Made by a program: the position numbers and the translations under genes
Shown here: positions 1-7,376 of the stretch, piece after piece
How positions within the stretch are numbered: position 1 is the stretch's first letter
Layout: the number at the start of each line of letters is the position of its first letter
Assembly: GCA_016932075.1 (NCBI GenBank)
Contig: JAFGDP010000155.1
Location: 1 to 12,439 of the forward strand
Reading direction: 5' to 3'
DNA: 12,439 bases
Source: Chitinispirillaceae bacterium
Lineage (GTDB): Bacteria > Fibrobacterota > Chitinivibrionia > Chitinivibrionales > Chitinispirillaceae
The notes under the pieces: generated by a model
Told to the model about the DNA's origin: nothing
The model's database searches: none
Seen by the model: the letters and a program-made list of their open reading frames with translations, nothing else

Positions 1-86
1 ACACCTCCATAGTTAATTGTACTACACCGTTATTTAAAAAGCCGGGTGTAGCTTAACTTCGTGTCCACTAAATCGCTCACCTTTCA
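1..86 (-). mobile_element. Left end of an IS3-group insertion sequence (partial, runs off the window)
   Basis: Read on the minus strand, the sequence starting at position 86 begins TGAAAGGTGAGCGATT and continues TAGTGGACACG. The IS3 left inverted repeat, recalled from memory, also begins TGA and has TAGTGGACACG after exactly 16 bases, followed by a similar GGCTAAG/AGTTAAG stretch. About 70 nt further in, at the window edge, is a strong ribosome binding site (GGAGGT, complement of about 3-8), placed as expected for the first transposase ORF. A small hairpin (CTACACC at 22-28, GGTGTAG at 45-51) lies inside. The transposase itself is not in the window, so the family call rests on the terminal sequence and layout. 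Inside the element the sequence no longer resembles the propeller paralog. Confidence 0.55.
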
Positions 87-788
87 AGGTGAATATCCAC
101 CATAGGCTATAGCTACAAATAGGCTTCCGTTACAAAGTATATCGTAAAATTCAGGGATATCGGCTCCGCCACCAGTTCTCCTAATCCAAGAATTGCCATC
201 TGGTGAGTTATATACACAACCGGCGTACCCTACCGCAACAAACTTGTCATCTGCCCATATAACTGCATTCAAATAATATGAAATTTCAGGTTTAGGTATT
301 GTATCATAAGCATGACGTGTCCAGGTAATACCGTCAGGCGAAATCCACATTATGCCGCTGCCACCCATACGGTAATTTCCTCCTACTGCCACAAGCATGC
401 TGTCCGAACCGGCAATGCCATTTATATAAATCGTTGACGTATCTGCCGAATACCGTACTGTCCAATCTAATCCGTCACGTGATGTCGAGATATCGTTTCC
501 GCCAAAGGCCAACAGTAAATTTGCCCATTGCATAATATGGCTAAACCCGCGGCCAACACTGTTCCGGCTGGTCCACGTGATTCCATCCGGTGAGGTAAAA
601 ATCGCACTACCTTCATTATTCCCTGCCCATTCATCTTTATAGCCTACAGCAATAAATTGGTCCCCGGCCCATATGACGGATCGTAGCCATGTTGTCGTAT
701 CCACCTTCCTCACTGTCCACTGCGTTTGTCCGTAACCTGCGGCAGTACCAAGCGCCAGCATAATCAGAGCAATAATTTTCGTTTTCAT
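84..788 (-). pseudogene. Exported Asp-box beta-propeller protein, truncated by an IS
   Basis: This encodes 234 residues with an ATG start and a purine-rich ribosome binding site (GAGAGGAG) about 9 nt upstream. Residues 1-20 form a signal peptide ending AAGYG before QTQWTVRKVD. Four Asp-box-like motifs (S-x-D-G-x-x-W, at about 66, 103, 150 and 195) each follow a strand pattern like W-x-x-x-x-FVAVG, the hallmark of BNR/sialidase-type propeller blades. It is a clear paralog of the 446-aa protein at 1195-2535: the mature N-terminus, blades 1-4 and their order match. The reading frame stops in blade 5, exactly where the IS3-like end begins. The TGA stop therefore seems to be the first three bases of the element. 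Three blades and the C-terminal sorting domain are missing, so it probably cannot fold into a closed propeller or be attached to the surface. The rest of the gene may lie beyond the element. Function is unknown; paralogs look like secreted binding or scaffold proteins. Confidence 0.75.
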
Positions 789-830
789 ATTTTTTCGTCT
801 CCTCTCCCTGGAAATGATGCCGTCATTTTA

Positions 831-859
831 AACATAACGTTCCTTTCCAATTGTTTCAA
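831..859 (-). promoter_or_regulatory. Candidate sigma70-type promoter of the truncated propeller gene
   Basis: On the minus strand TTGAAA (854-859) and TATGTT (831-836) are separated by exactly 17 bp. They place a transcription start near 824, about 36 nt upstream of the ATG at 788, with the ribosome binding site in between. It is a sequence match only. In an AT-rich intergenic such matches arise by chance, but position and spacing are good. Confidence 0.4.
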
Positions 860-876
860 CCTCCTAGTGCATTTTC

Positions 877-895
877 CGTTCTCCATAAAAGAACG
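877..895 (-). terminator. Degenerate terminator hairpin after the protease remnant
   Basis: Six-base-pair stem CGTTCT (877-882) / AGAACG (890-895) with a 7-nt loop, just past the stop of the protease remnant. It sits where the intact protease has its terminator (2629-2656) and shares the core GTTCTCC / GAACG sequence, so it appears to be the decayed duplicate. It has no good U-tract and may not work. Confidence 0.4.
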
Positions 896-898
896 CCC

Positions 899-1189
899 TT
901 ACATCTTTGGCGTGAGCTGACCCCTTGTCCTGAACGTTCCATCCGGGCTTACTGTAATTACAGGCTGTCCTGCTGCATTGGTCCATATCATGCACCCATC
1001 AAGGTTACCTGACTCATCCAGCCATTTTCCGGAATTGGGCAAATACTGGTTGCAGATTGACACCTGGCTGACATTGTCTCTTGTGATGGCATTCGCAGTC
1101 GAGCTTACGCCATTTATATTGAAACCTGCAAGGGAAAAACCAGAGGCACGGGGGATAGCAATGTTGTGGAAAAGATAACGATACGTAAT
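899..1189 (-). pseudogene. Decayed C-terminal remnant of a second M4 protease/beta-helix gene
   Basis: The frame ending at TAA 899-901 reads CNQYLPNSGKWLDESGNLDG and then WTNAAGQPVITVSPDG, FRTRGQLTPKM. This is strongly similar to the last about 50 residues of the 997-aa protease (from C947). Just before it comes SGFSLAGFNING, matching SGFTLAGFNVNG at residues 679-690 of the protease. The two homologous blocks are joined at a shared cysteine (equivalent to C708 and C947), so about 239 codons of beta-helix are missing, in frame. The 97 codons contain no stop, yet the frame has no usable start: it enters from inside the 3' end of the propeller gene without an ATG, GTG or TTG. It lies between the intact propeller and the truncated propeller, as expected for a tandemly duplicated unit whose protease has collapsed. 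It is not likely to be translated on its own. Confidence 0.75.
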
Positions 1190-1194
1190 TCCGA

Positions 1195-2535
1195 TTACCG
1201 CCCCACAGCAAACACCTTTGTCACTTTTGCACCCCGTCGCTCGACAACGAGTTGGTATACACCGGGAGCAAGGTCGCGGGTATTGAGGGTAAATGATGCC
1301 GGTGCATCGGATCTTGATAATGACGGAATCCTCTTACCTGCCAAAGAATAAATTGAAACCGTTGCCCCTCGCATCGAAACAGGCACCTCCACGGCCAGAA
1401 GGTTTGCGGTGCTTTTTATGGCAAGTTCGAGAAGATCAGGATTACGGGAAGAGGGTGCGACCGGAACATCGTCAGCAGGGGAGGTAAGGATGGTGCCGGA
1501 GTCGCCGACAGCGACAATGGTACTCTCTGACTTTGCCAGGCAGTACAGGTCCGCATTAGTGCCCGAAGATACCTTTGACCATTGCGTACCGTCAGGAGAG
1601 GTCAGCAGGGTTCCTTTCTGGCATGTAGCAATATAAGTATCGGCTGCCCAGGTGATATCCGTAATAGCGTCAGCCGTAGGCACTTGCCGTAACTCCCATG
1701 TTATCCCGTCCGATGATGCTACTATGAGGTTTCTCCCATAAGCAAAAACCATATTACGAGCACATGTTACACCGGTGAATTCACCAGGCCAAAAACCACC
1801 ATGGGTTGTCCAAACAATTCCATCGGGGGAACTATAAATCATTCCAGTTTTATAATTACTAGTATATCCAACTGCTACTATCCGCTCTCCGGTCCATGCA
1901 AGATCATAAAATGAAAAGTGAGTCATTCCACCGGCGCGTTGTTTTGTCCACATTAAACCGTCTGGAGAGGTATAGAGATAGTCACCTGCAGCAACAAATT
2001 GTTCACCTGTCCAGGTGATGGAGTGAAGAAGGTTTTGTAATGTATCATACGTTTGGCTGGTCCAGATACTACCGTCAGTTGATATCAGCATTAAACCCCT
2101 TCCTCCCACCCTATAATTCCCACCCACCGCTACCAACATGCTGTCCGAACCGGCAATATCTTCTATGTAAATCATAGCGGAATCCGCTGCATAGCGAACG
2201 GTCCACTCTTCGCCGTTTGGAGATGTCATGATATCGTTTCCGCCAAAGGTCAGAAGCAGATTCTTCCAGCATTTTATCGCCATGAGTGGAAATCCGCGGC
2301 CTGCGCTATTCCTGTAGCTCCAAGAGATGCCGTCCGGCGAGGTGAAAAACGCATCGCCGTATCCTGTATCAAACGTACCGTTGTAACCGACAACAACGAA
2401 TCGTTCCCCTGACCATAGAATGGACCGCAAATGCTTCGTCGTATCCACCTTCCTCACCGTCCACTGGGTTTGGCCTAAAGTGATAGAAATCACAGCAAAA
2501 CAAATAAACAATCCAACTTTTATCTTGGCTTGCAT
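1195..2535 (-). CDS. Exported seven-Asp-box beta-propeller protein with T9SS-like sorting domain
   Basis: This encodes 446 residues from ATG 2535. An in-frame TTG two codons upstream (2541) is less likely because the GGAGG at 2546-2550 would be only 4 nt from it but 10 nt from the ATG. Residues 1-21 form a signal peptide before QTQWTVRKVD. Seven Asp-box-like motifs, S-x-[DN]-G-x-x-W, occur at about 66, 105, 152, 190, 236, 274 and 313. Each is preceded by W-x-G-x-x-FVAVG-type strands, which fits a seven-bladed BNR/YCF48-like propeller. Residues 367-446 resemble a type A Por/T9SS sorting domain (VSIYSLAGKRI, then LAPGVYQLVVERRG, ending TKVFAVGR). The sequence thus predicts an exported, surface-attached or released protein. 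Catalytic residues are not evident; binding or scaffolding is a guess. It follows the M4 protease and its terminator by about 130 nt, so it probably has its own promoter, which I could not place. Its paralog at 84-788 is cut by an IS. Confidence 0.85.
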   Translation of the reverse strand: MQAKIKVGLFICFAVISITLGQTQWTVRKVDTTKHLRSILWSGERFVVVGYNGTFDTGYGDAFFTSPDGISWSYRNSAGRGFPLMAIKCWKNLLLTFGGNDIMTSPNGEEWTVRYAADSAMIYIEDIAGSDSMLVAVGGNYRVGGRGLMLISTDGSIWTSQTYDTLQNLLHSITWTGEQFVAAGDYLYTSPDGLMWTKQRAGGMTHFSFYDLAWTGERIVAVGYTSNYKTGMIYSSPDGIVWTTHGGFWPGEFTGVTCARNMVFAYGRNLIVASSDGITWELRQVPTADAITDITWAADTYIATCQKGTLLTSPDGTQWSKVSSGTNADLYCLAKSESTIVAVGDSGTILTSPADDVPVAPSSRNPDLLELAIKSTANLLAVEVPVSMRGATVSIYSLAGKRIPSLSRSDAPASFTLNTRDLAPGVYQLVVERRGAKVTKVFAVGR

Positions 2536-2628
2536 TTTCAAACGACCTCCAAAATTTAAAATGTAGTTTACGATTACGTCTTATTTAAACATATCAATAA
2601 AAACCTTGTCTTTCTATAAAAAAATAGA

Positions 2629-2656
2629 AGTACCGTTCTCCTGGGAAAACGGTACT
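2629..2656 (-). terminator. Rho-independent terminator of the protease gene
   Basis: Perfect 9-bp stem AGTACCGTT (2629-2637) / AACGGTACT (2648-2656) with a 10-nt loop, 9 nt past the protease stop. On the minus strand it is followed, after 4 nt, by seven T (complement of A at 2618-2624). Confidence 0.85.
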
Positions 2657-2664
2657 CTCCACCT

Positions 2665-5658
2665 CTACATCTCCGGCGTCAACTGGCCCCTTGTTCTGAA
2701 CGCTCCATCCGGGCTTACTGCAATTACAGGCTGTCCTGCTGCATTAGTCCATACCAGGCAGCCGTTAAGGTTGCCGGGTGTGTCCAGCCATTTGTCCGAG
2801 CCGGGCAGGAACTGACTGCACCATAAGGTTCCCTCGGCTGAAAGTGACGCTTTAGAACCGAACTGCAATCCAGGAATAGGCATTAGCTCGTTATTTACCA
2901 TTCCCGTGATTTTCACGTTTTCCCCGTTCACGTTAGTGATCATGCGAACGTCAGTGCCTGAGGTAATGATAAACGGCGACACGAGCCGGTTTGCAAGCGG
3001 GTAGTTGTCCTTGCCCTTGAATGGAATCGGCGCTCCGGGAAAGTAGTCTATCCAGAAATTCCCTTGACTCTCGTTGTCCCAGTAAAAATCAGATGGCACT
3101 GAACTCACATTATACGATGCTCCGATAAAACTGTTGGTGTAAATGGAGCCGTAGTGCGAGCCGCCAAGATTGAACGGGACGGCATAGGTCGAGTTGAAAA
3201 CATTCCCAGTAATTTGAGGAGAATTCGTTTCGCCGGTGACGGTATAGGAAGAAATCCCCTGAAACAGGTTATACACTACATACTGCCAGGCGCCGCCGTT
3301 GATGAAAATACCGGACCCGCCGATCCCGTCCAGCCGGTTCCCTGATACAATAGTACCGAACATGCACCCATCAAGGGTCATGCCCTTGTTTTGGAAATCA
3401 TTGTCCTTTACCACGCTCTGGCCCGCATACTGGATTGTAAGCGACTGGTTCGAGCAATTGAAAAATGAATTACCGATTATCTGGCAACGGACATTGGATA
3501 AAATACCGGTCTGGCTGTTGGTTATCTTGTTGTTGCAGATCGCAACCATGGTCGCGTTGTCTATTGAAATGCCGTTAGCCGCGCCAAGACCGTTCACGTT
3601 AAAGCCTGCAAGGGTGAAGCCGGAGCCATCGGAATCTATGGTTATTGTGCCTTGTAAATTTGTCACGTCCCAGTTCTGGCCCGCGAGGGTTATGTCGGCC
3701 GTGGAAATGGTAAGATTTTCCGGGTACGTGCCGGGGTAGACGTAGATCAGGTCGCCGGGATTGGAATTAGTAAGGGCCTGGGTAATACTGGTATAATTCG
3801 GTATGGTGGGTGTTCCAGGATAGCCCTGAGTATTCCCCGGGAGCAGAGGATTGGGTTCACCGTTTCCGGGAAGATCAGAGTTCACGGTCCTGTCGATCAC
3901 GCCGACCGCTATTAAAGCTTGCGCCACGGTCCCTGCATTGTGGCCAAGGTCTTTGGCAGTAGCGACCCATGCATTACGGGCGTCGCTGTAACCGGAATTA
4001 TAGACTATTCTGCCGTTAAACTGCGCTCCCCAGGCAACCCTGCGGGCAGTGTTTATGCCAAGACCAGGGAAAGGGCCATAGTCTATGGAAAAATACAATG
4101 GAGTTTCGTCGATAATATTGTTTGTGGCAGCGGGAGCGCCCTCGGACATCAGGTAAAATGAGTGGCTGATGGGAGTTGAGTTGATATGGATATCGAACTG
4201 GAGGAGTGGAGGTGGTGTCCAACACCTGGCGCTACCATAAATGATCGACGGGCAAGGCCCATCAAACCCGGGATCAAGATAGGGAGAGCGCAAATTCCTG
4301 CCCCACCATTTATTATCAGGCGGTGTACGGCTTGAATCGAGAAAAACGTCTTCGCCATTAAGCCAATCCGCTACGCCATCGACAATGGCAGGATACGCAG
4401 CCCGTAAATCGTTTTGTGCCCATTGCTCGATGCAGGAGCCTAATATGTCCGAATATGCTTCATTAAGCGCAGCGTCTTCAAATCCGCCAGTATTCAGTCC
4501 TGTTGCGTATTCGGTGATCGCATGCCCGAACTCATGTCCGACCATTTCAAGAGCCGCCCATTCGTTTGAAATAACCCCATCACCGCTCCCGATTGTCATC
4601 AATAAACTTGGTCCATTCCATCCAGCATTAAGTCCACCAGTATAATTACATACAAGCATAGCCCCTTCATTATCAAAACTGTTCCAACCCATACTATCAA
4701 ACACGAACTTCTGTATCAACGACAAATTTTTTGCAAGAGACATGAGTGGCCGGTTAGCGGTACCCCAGTCACTAGTATTATTCCAGGCGATTTCCCCTCC
4801 TGTTAAAACCTGCCAGTGTGCGCTATCATTAAACAGATAATGATTTCCATTAGCAGCATTCCAGCCCCTAAAACTAACTTCATCTCCCTTTTCCCGTTCC
4901 AGCCTGTAGCCAAGCATATCAACCAAATTTCCGTCTGGATAATCTGGCGGTGTAGAATAATGGCTTACTGTTGTTATCTTCTGCAGCACCTCCCCGGTCT
5001 TGGCATCAATTAGCATGTTCCAAGCCCCAAATGTCCCCGGCTCATCCATATAAATTTGGTAGGCGACTCTTCCTCCAACGATAACAAGCTTAGAAGCTCT
5101 TTTCGGCTTCGAATCCTCCTTGAGTATCTTTTTTGCCGCATTGACCGCAACAGTGTCGTCTATAACAGGAGATGTAGATGGTTCGTTTCCGGATAAAAAA
5201 GATCCTGTCACTTCATATAGTTCACCCTCCGGGTGAACATGGATTGCTACGGTGCTGCCAAGCACCTGTATATCGTCAATGAATTGGTCGAAGATAAAAT
5301 GCCTGTTTTTCGCTTCGTCAGTATGTATACGCCTCAACCTGAACTCCGACCGTACCGTCCCGTGGGCGTTGTTGAAGCTTTGAGCAACGGTTTGTTTGAC
5401 GACATCGACACTGGCGGACTTGAAGTCGCTGATACCCTTTTGGCCAAGATCTGCGAGTAGCTGAGTGTTCAGATCCTTGACTGGAACAACCCGTTTCGCG
5501 TTCACAAGCCCCTCGTCGTATTTAATGTTGCTGAAACCATAAGACGTCAGGCTCTGGCTACCGATCTGTTTCTCTGATACTGCCTGGACGCTGAACATGA
5601 TCAGTACCATGACCGTTGCCAGAGGCATGAAACAGCGCGGGTGCAGTAATGTTTTCAT
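2665..5658 (-). CDS. Exported M4 (thermolysin-family) metalloprotease fused to a parallel beta-helix domain
   Basis: This encodes 997 residues with an ATG and an AGGAG ribosome binding site 8 nt upstream. The order is: signal peptide (about 1-28); FTP-like propeptide (about 35-80); PepSY-like propeptide (about 103-155); M4 catalytic domain (about 230-590); parallel beta-helix (about 620-880); and an unassigned C-terminal module (about 895-997). Zinc-site motifs are intact: HEFGH at 375-379, third ligand E400 in ALNEAYSDILG, and H491 in the HINSTPISH region, equivalent to thermolysin His231. YSDARNAW at 557-564 and the AVGV end match the family's C-terminal helical domain. The family is made as a zymogen that cleaves its own propeptide outside the cell. 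The helix domain starts with a typical SITQALTNSNPGDLIYVYPG pattern and contains many N-rich turns; such domains often bind carbohydrate, so substrate targeting is plausible. There is no recognisable T9SS domain. It lies 51 nt after the 456-aa gene, perhaps co-transcribed, and ends in a strong terminator. A decayed copy of its C-terminus lies at 899-1189. Confidence 0.9.
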   Translation of the reverse strand: MKTLLHPRCFMPLATVMVLIMFSVQAVSEKQIGSQSLTSYGFSNIKYDEGLVNAKRVVPVKDLNTQLLADLGQKGISDFKSASVDVVKQTVAQSFNNAHGTVRSEFRLRRIHTDEAKNRHFIFDQFIDDIQVLGSTVAIHVHPEGELYEVTGSFLSGNEPSTSPVIDDTVAVNAAKKILKEDSKPKRASKLVIVGGRVAYQIYMDEPGTFGAWNMLIDAKTGEVLQKITTVSHYSTPPDYPDGNLVDMLGYRLEREKGDEVSFRGWNAANGNHYLFNDSAHWQVLTGGEIAWNNTSDWGTANRPLMSLAKNLSLIQKFVFDSMGWNSFDNEGAMLVCNYTGGLNAGWNGPSLLMTIGSGDGVISNEWAALEMVGHEFGHAITEYATGLNTGGFEDAALNEAYSDILGSCIEQWAQNDLRAAYPAIVDGVADWLNGEDVFLDSSRTPPDNKWWGRNLRSPYLDPGFDGPCPSIIYGSARCWTPPPLLQFDIHINSTPISHSFYLMSEGAPAATNNIIDETPLYFSIDYGPFPGLGINTARRVAWGAQFNGRIVYNSGYSDARNAWVATAKDLGHNAGTVAQALIAVGVIDRTVNSDLPGNGEPNPLLPGNTQGYPGTPTIPNYTSITQALTNSNPGDLIYVYPGTYPENLTISTADITLAGQNWDVTNLQGTITIDSDGSGFTLAGFNVNGLGAANGISIDNATMVAICNNKITNSQTGILSNVRCQIIGNSFFNCSNQSLTIQYAGQSVVKDNDFQNKGMTLDGCMFGTIVSGNRLDGIGGSGIFINGGAWQYVVYNLFQGISSYTVTGETNSPQITGNVFNSTYAVPFNLGGSHYGSIYTNSFIGASYNVSSVPSDFYWDNESQGNFWIDYFPGAPIPFKGKDNYPLANRLVSPFIITSGTDVRMITNVNGENVKITGMVNNELMPIPGLQFGSKASLSAEGTLWCSQFLPGSDKWLDTPGNLNGCLVWTNAAGQPVIAVSPDGAFRTRGQLTPEM

Positions 5659-5709
5659 GGTCGTTCTCCTATTGTCTGCATTATTTTTACTGTTGTTAGG
5701 AACGTCGTC

Positions 5710-7080
5710 TCACTTTCCTATTTTTTTGTTCAGTTCCTGTATCTGCTTCTGCTGTTCAATGGCGTACAATGTCAGCTCCTCTATTTTCTGAAGCAGGATC
5801 ATGTTCATCTCCACGAGGTCAAGGCCGTTTTCCTTGATTTCCGCTGCGCTCTTCACGCCGGGCAAGTGCCGGTTCTTTTTTATGTACTGCTCGACCTCTG
5901 CAATGGTCGGCTTTTTATAGCCTGGGGCAAAAACGTAATCAGGCGCATTGAGGGTCCAGCCGTTGATTTTTACAGCGTTGCATTTGACGGTTCCGGCGAC
6001 CTCGAGCTTTTCCGTAGGTGCGGGTACGCCGATTCCTACCATATCATCAATATTGGGCGTATATACGAAGTTATTGTCCCTCACCCAGGGTTCCTGGGCG
6101 TATAGCACGGAAAATGCTGCGGTAATGTTCTTGTTCGAGTTCATGGTAATGGTAAGCGGAGTAACGCTTCCTGTCGCATCGCCGGTCCAGCCGTCGAATT
6201 CATAGCCATCTCCTTCTTCAGCGGTGAGCGTTACTGTCTCTCCGCTGTTGTACAGAGGCTTGTCGGGAGTTTTTGTCACGGTGCCGCTGCCGGTTATGTT
6301 TATGGTCAGGGTATAGGTCTGCACCGGTGAAAACGTGGCATTCACGGTCATGTTCTTGTTAATGTTAAACGTGATCGGATTGATGGTGCCGTTCAGGTCG
6401 CCGCTCCAGCCGCTGAATTCGCTGCCGGTACCCGCGGTTGCGGTAAGCGTTATGCTTTCTCCGTTAGAGTATGAAGATTTATCAGGATCTTTGGCTACAA
6501 TACCGTCGCCCGAACTGTTCACGGTCAGGGTATAGGTTCCGCTGCCGGTCGTAAAGGTGGCGAAGATGGAAAAATTAACGCCGGAAACCGCTCGTACGTT
6601 TTCCCAGGATGAAGGCATGTTATCTCCACTTTCGCTCCATGTGGAGTTGTCGTCCCGAACATACCCCTGTGAACCGGTAACATTTCCCACCCAGTGGGCC
6701 TGCGGATTGGTCTGGAACATCCAGGCAAGCCATATTTTTGTGCCGGAGGCCACGTAGACAGGAGTGTTCAAATCGATTGTCTGCCAGCCCTGGGTGGTAT
6801 TAATGTTGGTCTTTGTAGTTGCAGACAATTTCGTACCTGGTGCGTTGCTCGCATCAGTATAAACGGCAAACTGCATCTGGCCGCTTGCGACATCTCCGTG
6901 GTATATTGAAATGCTTACGATATCTCCGTTTTCAGTCATGGTTACTGGCAGTGCGTTCCTGTTGGTGTTGGAAGATGTGTTGCCATAGACCGTATGGTAA
7001 CCGACCTCTCCGCCGAATACGCTGAATGCACAAATAGCAACGATACCAACGAAAGCATAGTATGTTCTTCTGATAAACAT
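5710..7080 (-). CDS. Exported surface protein with two InlB-like B-repeats and a fibre-type coiled-coil C-terminus
   Basis: This encodes 456 residues from ATG 7080. That start has a near-perfect GAGGAGG ribosome binding site 7 nt upstream and is followed directly by a signal peptide (MFIRRTYY...CAFSVFGG); the open frame extends 33 codons further upstream without a comparable site. Residues about 25-178 form an all-beta domain of unknown family (YHTVYG at the start, wide Asn/Thr content). Two divergent InlB B-repeat-like units follow at about 183-250 and 256-323, each starting YTLT and ending in an N-x-T-x-x-F strand with a GWxGD core. Residues 347-456 contain VGIG...EKLEVAGTVKCNAVKINGW, then KKPTIAEVEQYIKKNRHLPG, and a heptad-rich helix to the end. 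This C-terminus is a module I know from Bacteroidota surface and fibre-like proteins, likely an oligomerising stalk. No enzyme motif is seen. It leads the minus-strand cluster and sits 51 nt before the metalloprotease, so the two may be made together. Confidence 0.8.
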   Translation of the reverse strand: MFIRRTYYAFVGIVAICAFSVFGGEVGYHTVYGNTSSNTNRNALPVTMTENGDIVSISIYHGDVASGQMQFAVYTDASNAPGTKLSATTKTNINTTQGWQTIDLNTPVYVASGTKIWLAWMFQTNPQAHWVGNVTGSQGYVRDDNSTWSESGDNMPSSWENVRAVSGVNFSIFATFTTGSGTYTLTVNSSGDGIVAKDPDKSSYSNGESITLTATAGTGSEFSGWSGDLNGTINPITFNINKNMTVNATFSPVQTYTLTINITGSGTVTKTPDKPLYNSGETVTLTAEEGDGYEFDGWTGDATGSVTPLTITMNSNKNITAAFSVLYAQEPWVRDNNFVYTPNIDDMVGIGVPAPTEKLEVAGTVKCNAVKINGWTLNAPDYVFAPGYKKPTIAEVEQYIKKNRHLPGVKSAAEIKENGLDLVEMNMILLQKIEELTLYAIEQQKQIQELNKKIGK

Positions 7081-7202
7081 AGGGTACCTCCTCTTAATAA
7101 GATGGGAATGTTGAAGATGACGCTTTTCCCCGCCGCTCGCTTTTTCTCCTGTTTTCCCTGCGTTTGACGGGCCATACATGTCCGTTATTAATAGTTGTAT
7201 GG

Positions 7203-7227
7203 CTATGCACCCATAAAAGCCTCCTCT
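7203..7227 (-). other. Ribosome binding site followed by a three-codon ORF (Met-Gly-Ala-stop)
   Basis: On the minus strand AGAGGAGG (complement of 7220-7227) lies 5 nt before ATG GGT GCA TAG (7214-7203), about 120 nt upstream of the start of the 456-aa gene. The site is as strong as any in the window, but the ORF is minimal. It could be a leader, a remnant of a lost gene start, or chance. Confidence 0.3.
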
Positions 7228-7251
7228 GCTGAAGATAGCTCTGTCACTACC

Positions 7252-7326
7252 GTTTTGCTGTTCTCATTGCGGGCGTAGTCTCAGTGCGGGCGTAGTCTCA
7301 GTGCGGGCGTAGTCTCACAGCAAAAC
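7252..7326. repeat. Three 17-bp direct repeats enclosed by a 10-bp inverted repeat
   Basis: The unit TGCGGGCGTAGTCTCAG occurs at 7268-7284 and 7285-7301, and a third copy at 7302-7318 differs only in its last base. The array has no spacers. It is bracketed by a perfect inverted repeat, GTTTTGCTGT (7252-7261) and ACAGCAAAAC (7317-7326), so the array would sit in the loop of a stem. Function is unknown; protein binding sites or slipped-strand expansion of a single element are both possible. Confidence 0.85.
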
Positions 7327-7376
7327 TGTCGTTGTAAGAATAATATAATCAAAAAGATCTACATGTGCAAATTTTT

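Noticed and set aside
1014..1211. 65-codon minus-strand open frame over the protease remnant
   Set aside because: It is in a different frame from the one that shows homology to the protease C-terminus, and it has no recognisable content.
2557..2628. Promoter for the 446-aa propeller gene
   Set aside because: The AT-rich stretch has several half-matches (for example TTGATA), but none pairs with a -10 element at 16-18 bp, so no site was assigned.
7081..7200. Riboswitch in the leader of the fibre gene
   Set aside because: The leader is purine-rich, but I could not see the conserved core of any riboswitch class I know.
7268..7318. Possible CRISPR array
   Set aside because: The 17-bp units are directly adjacent with no spacers and there are no cas genes.
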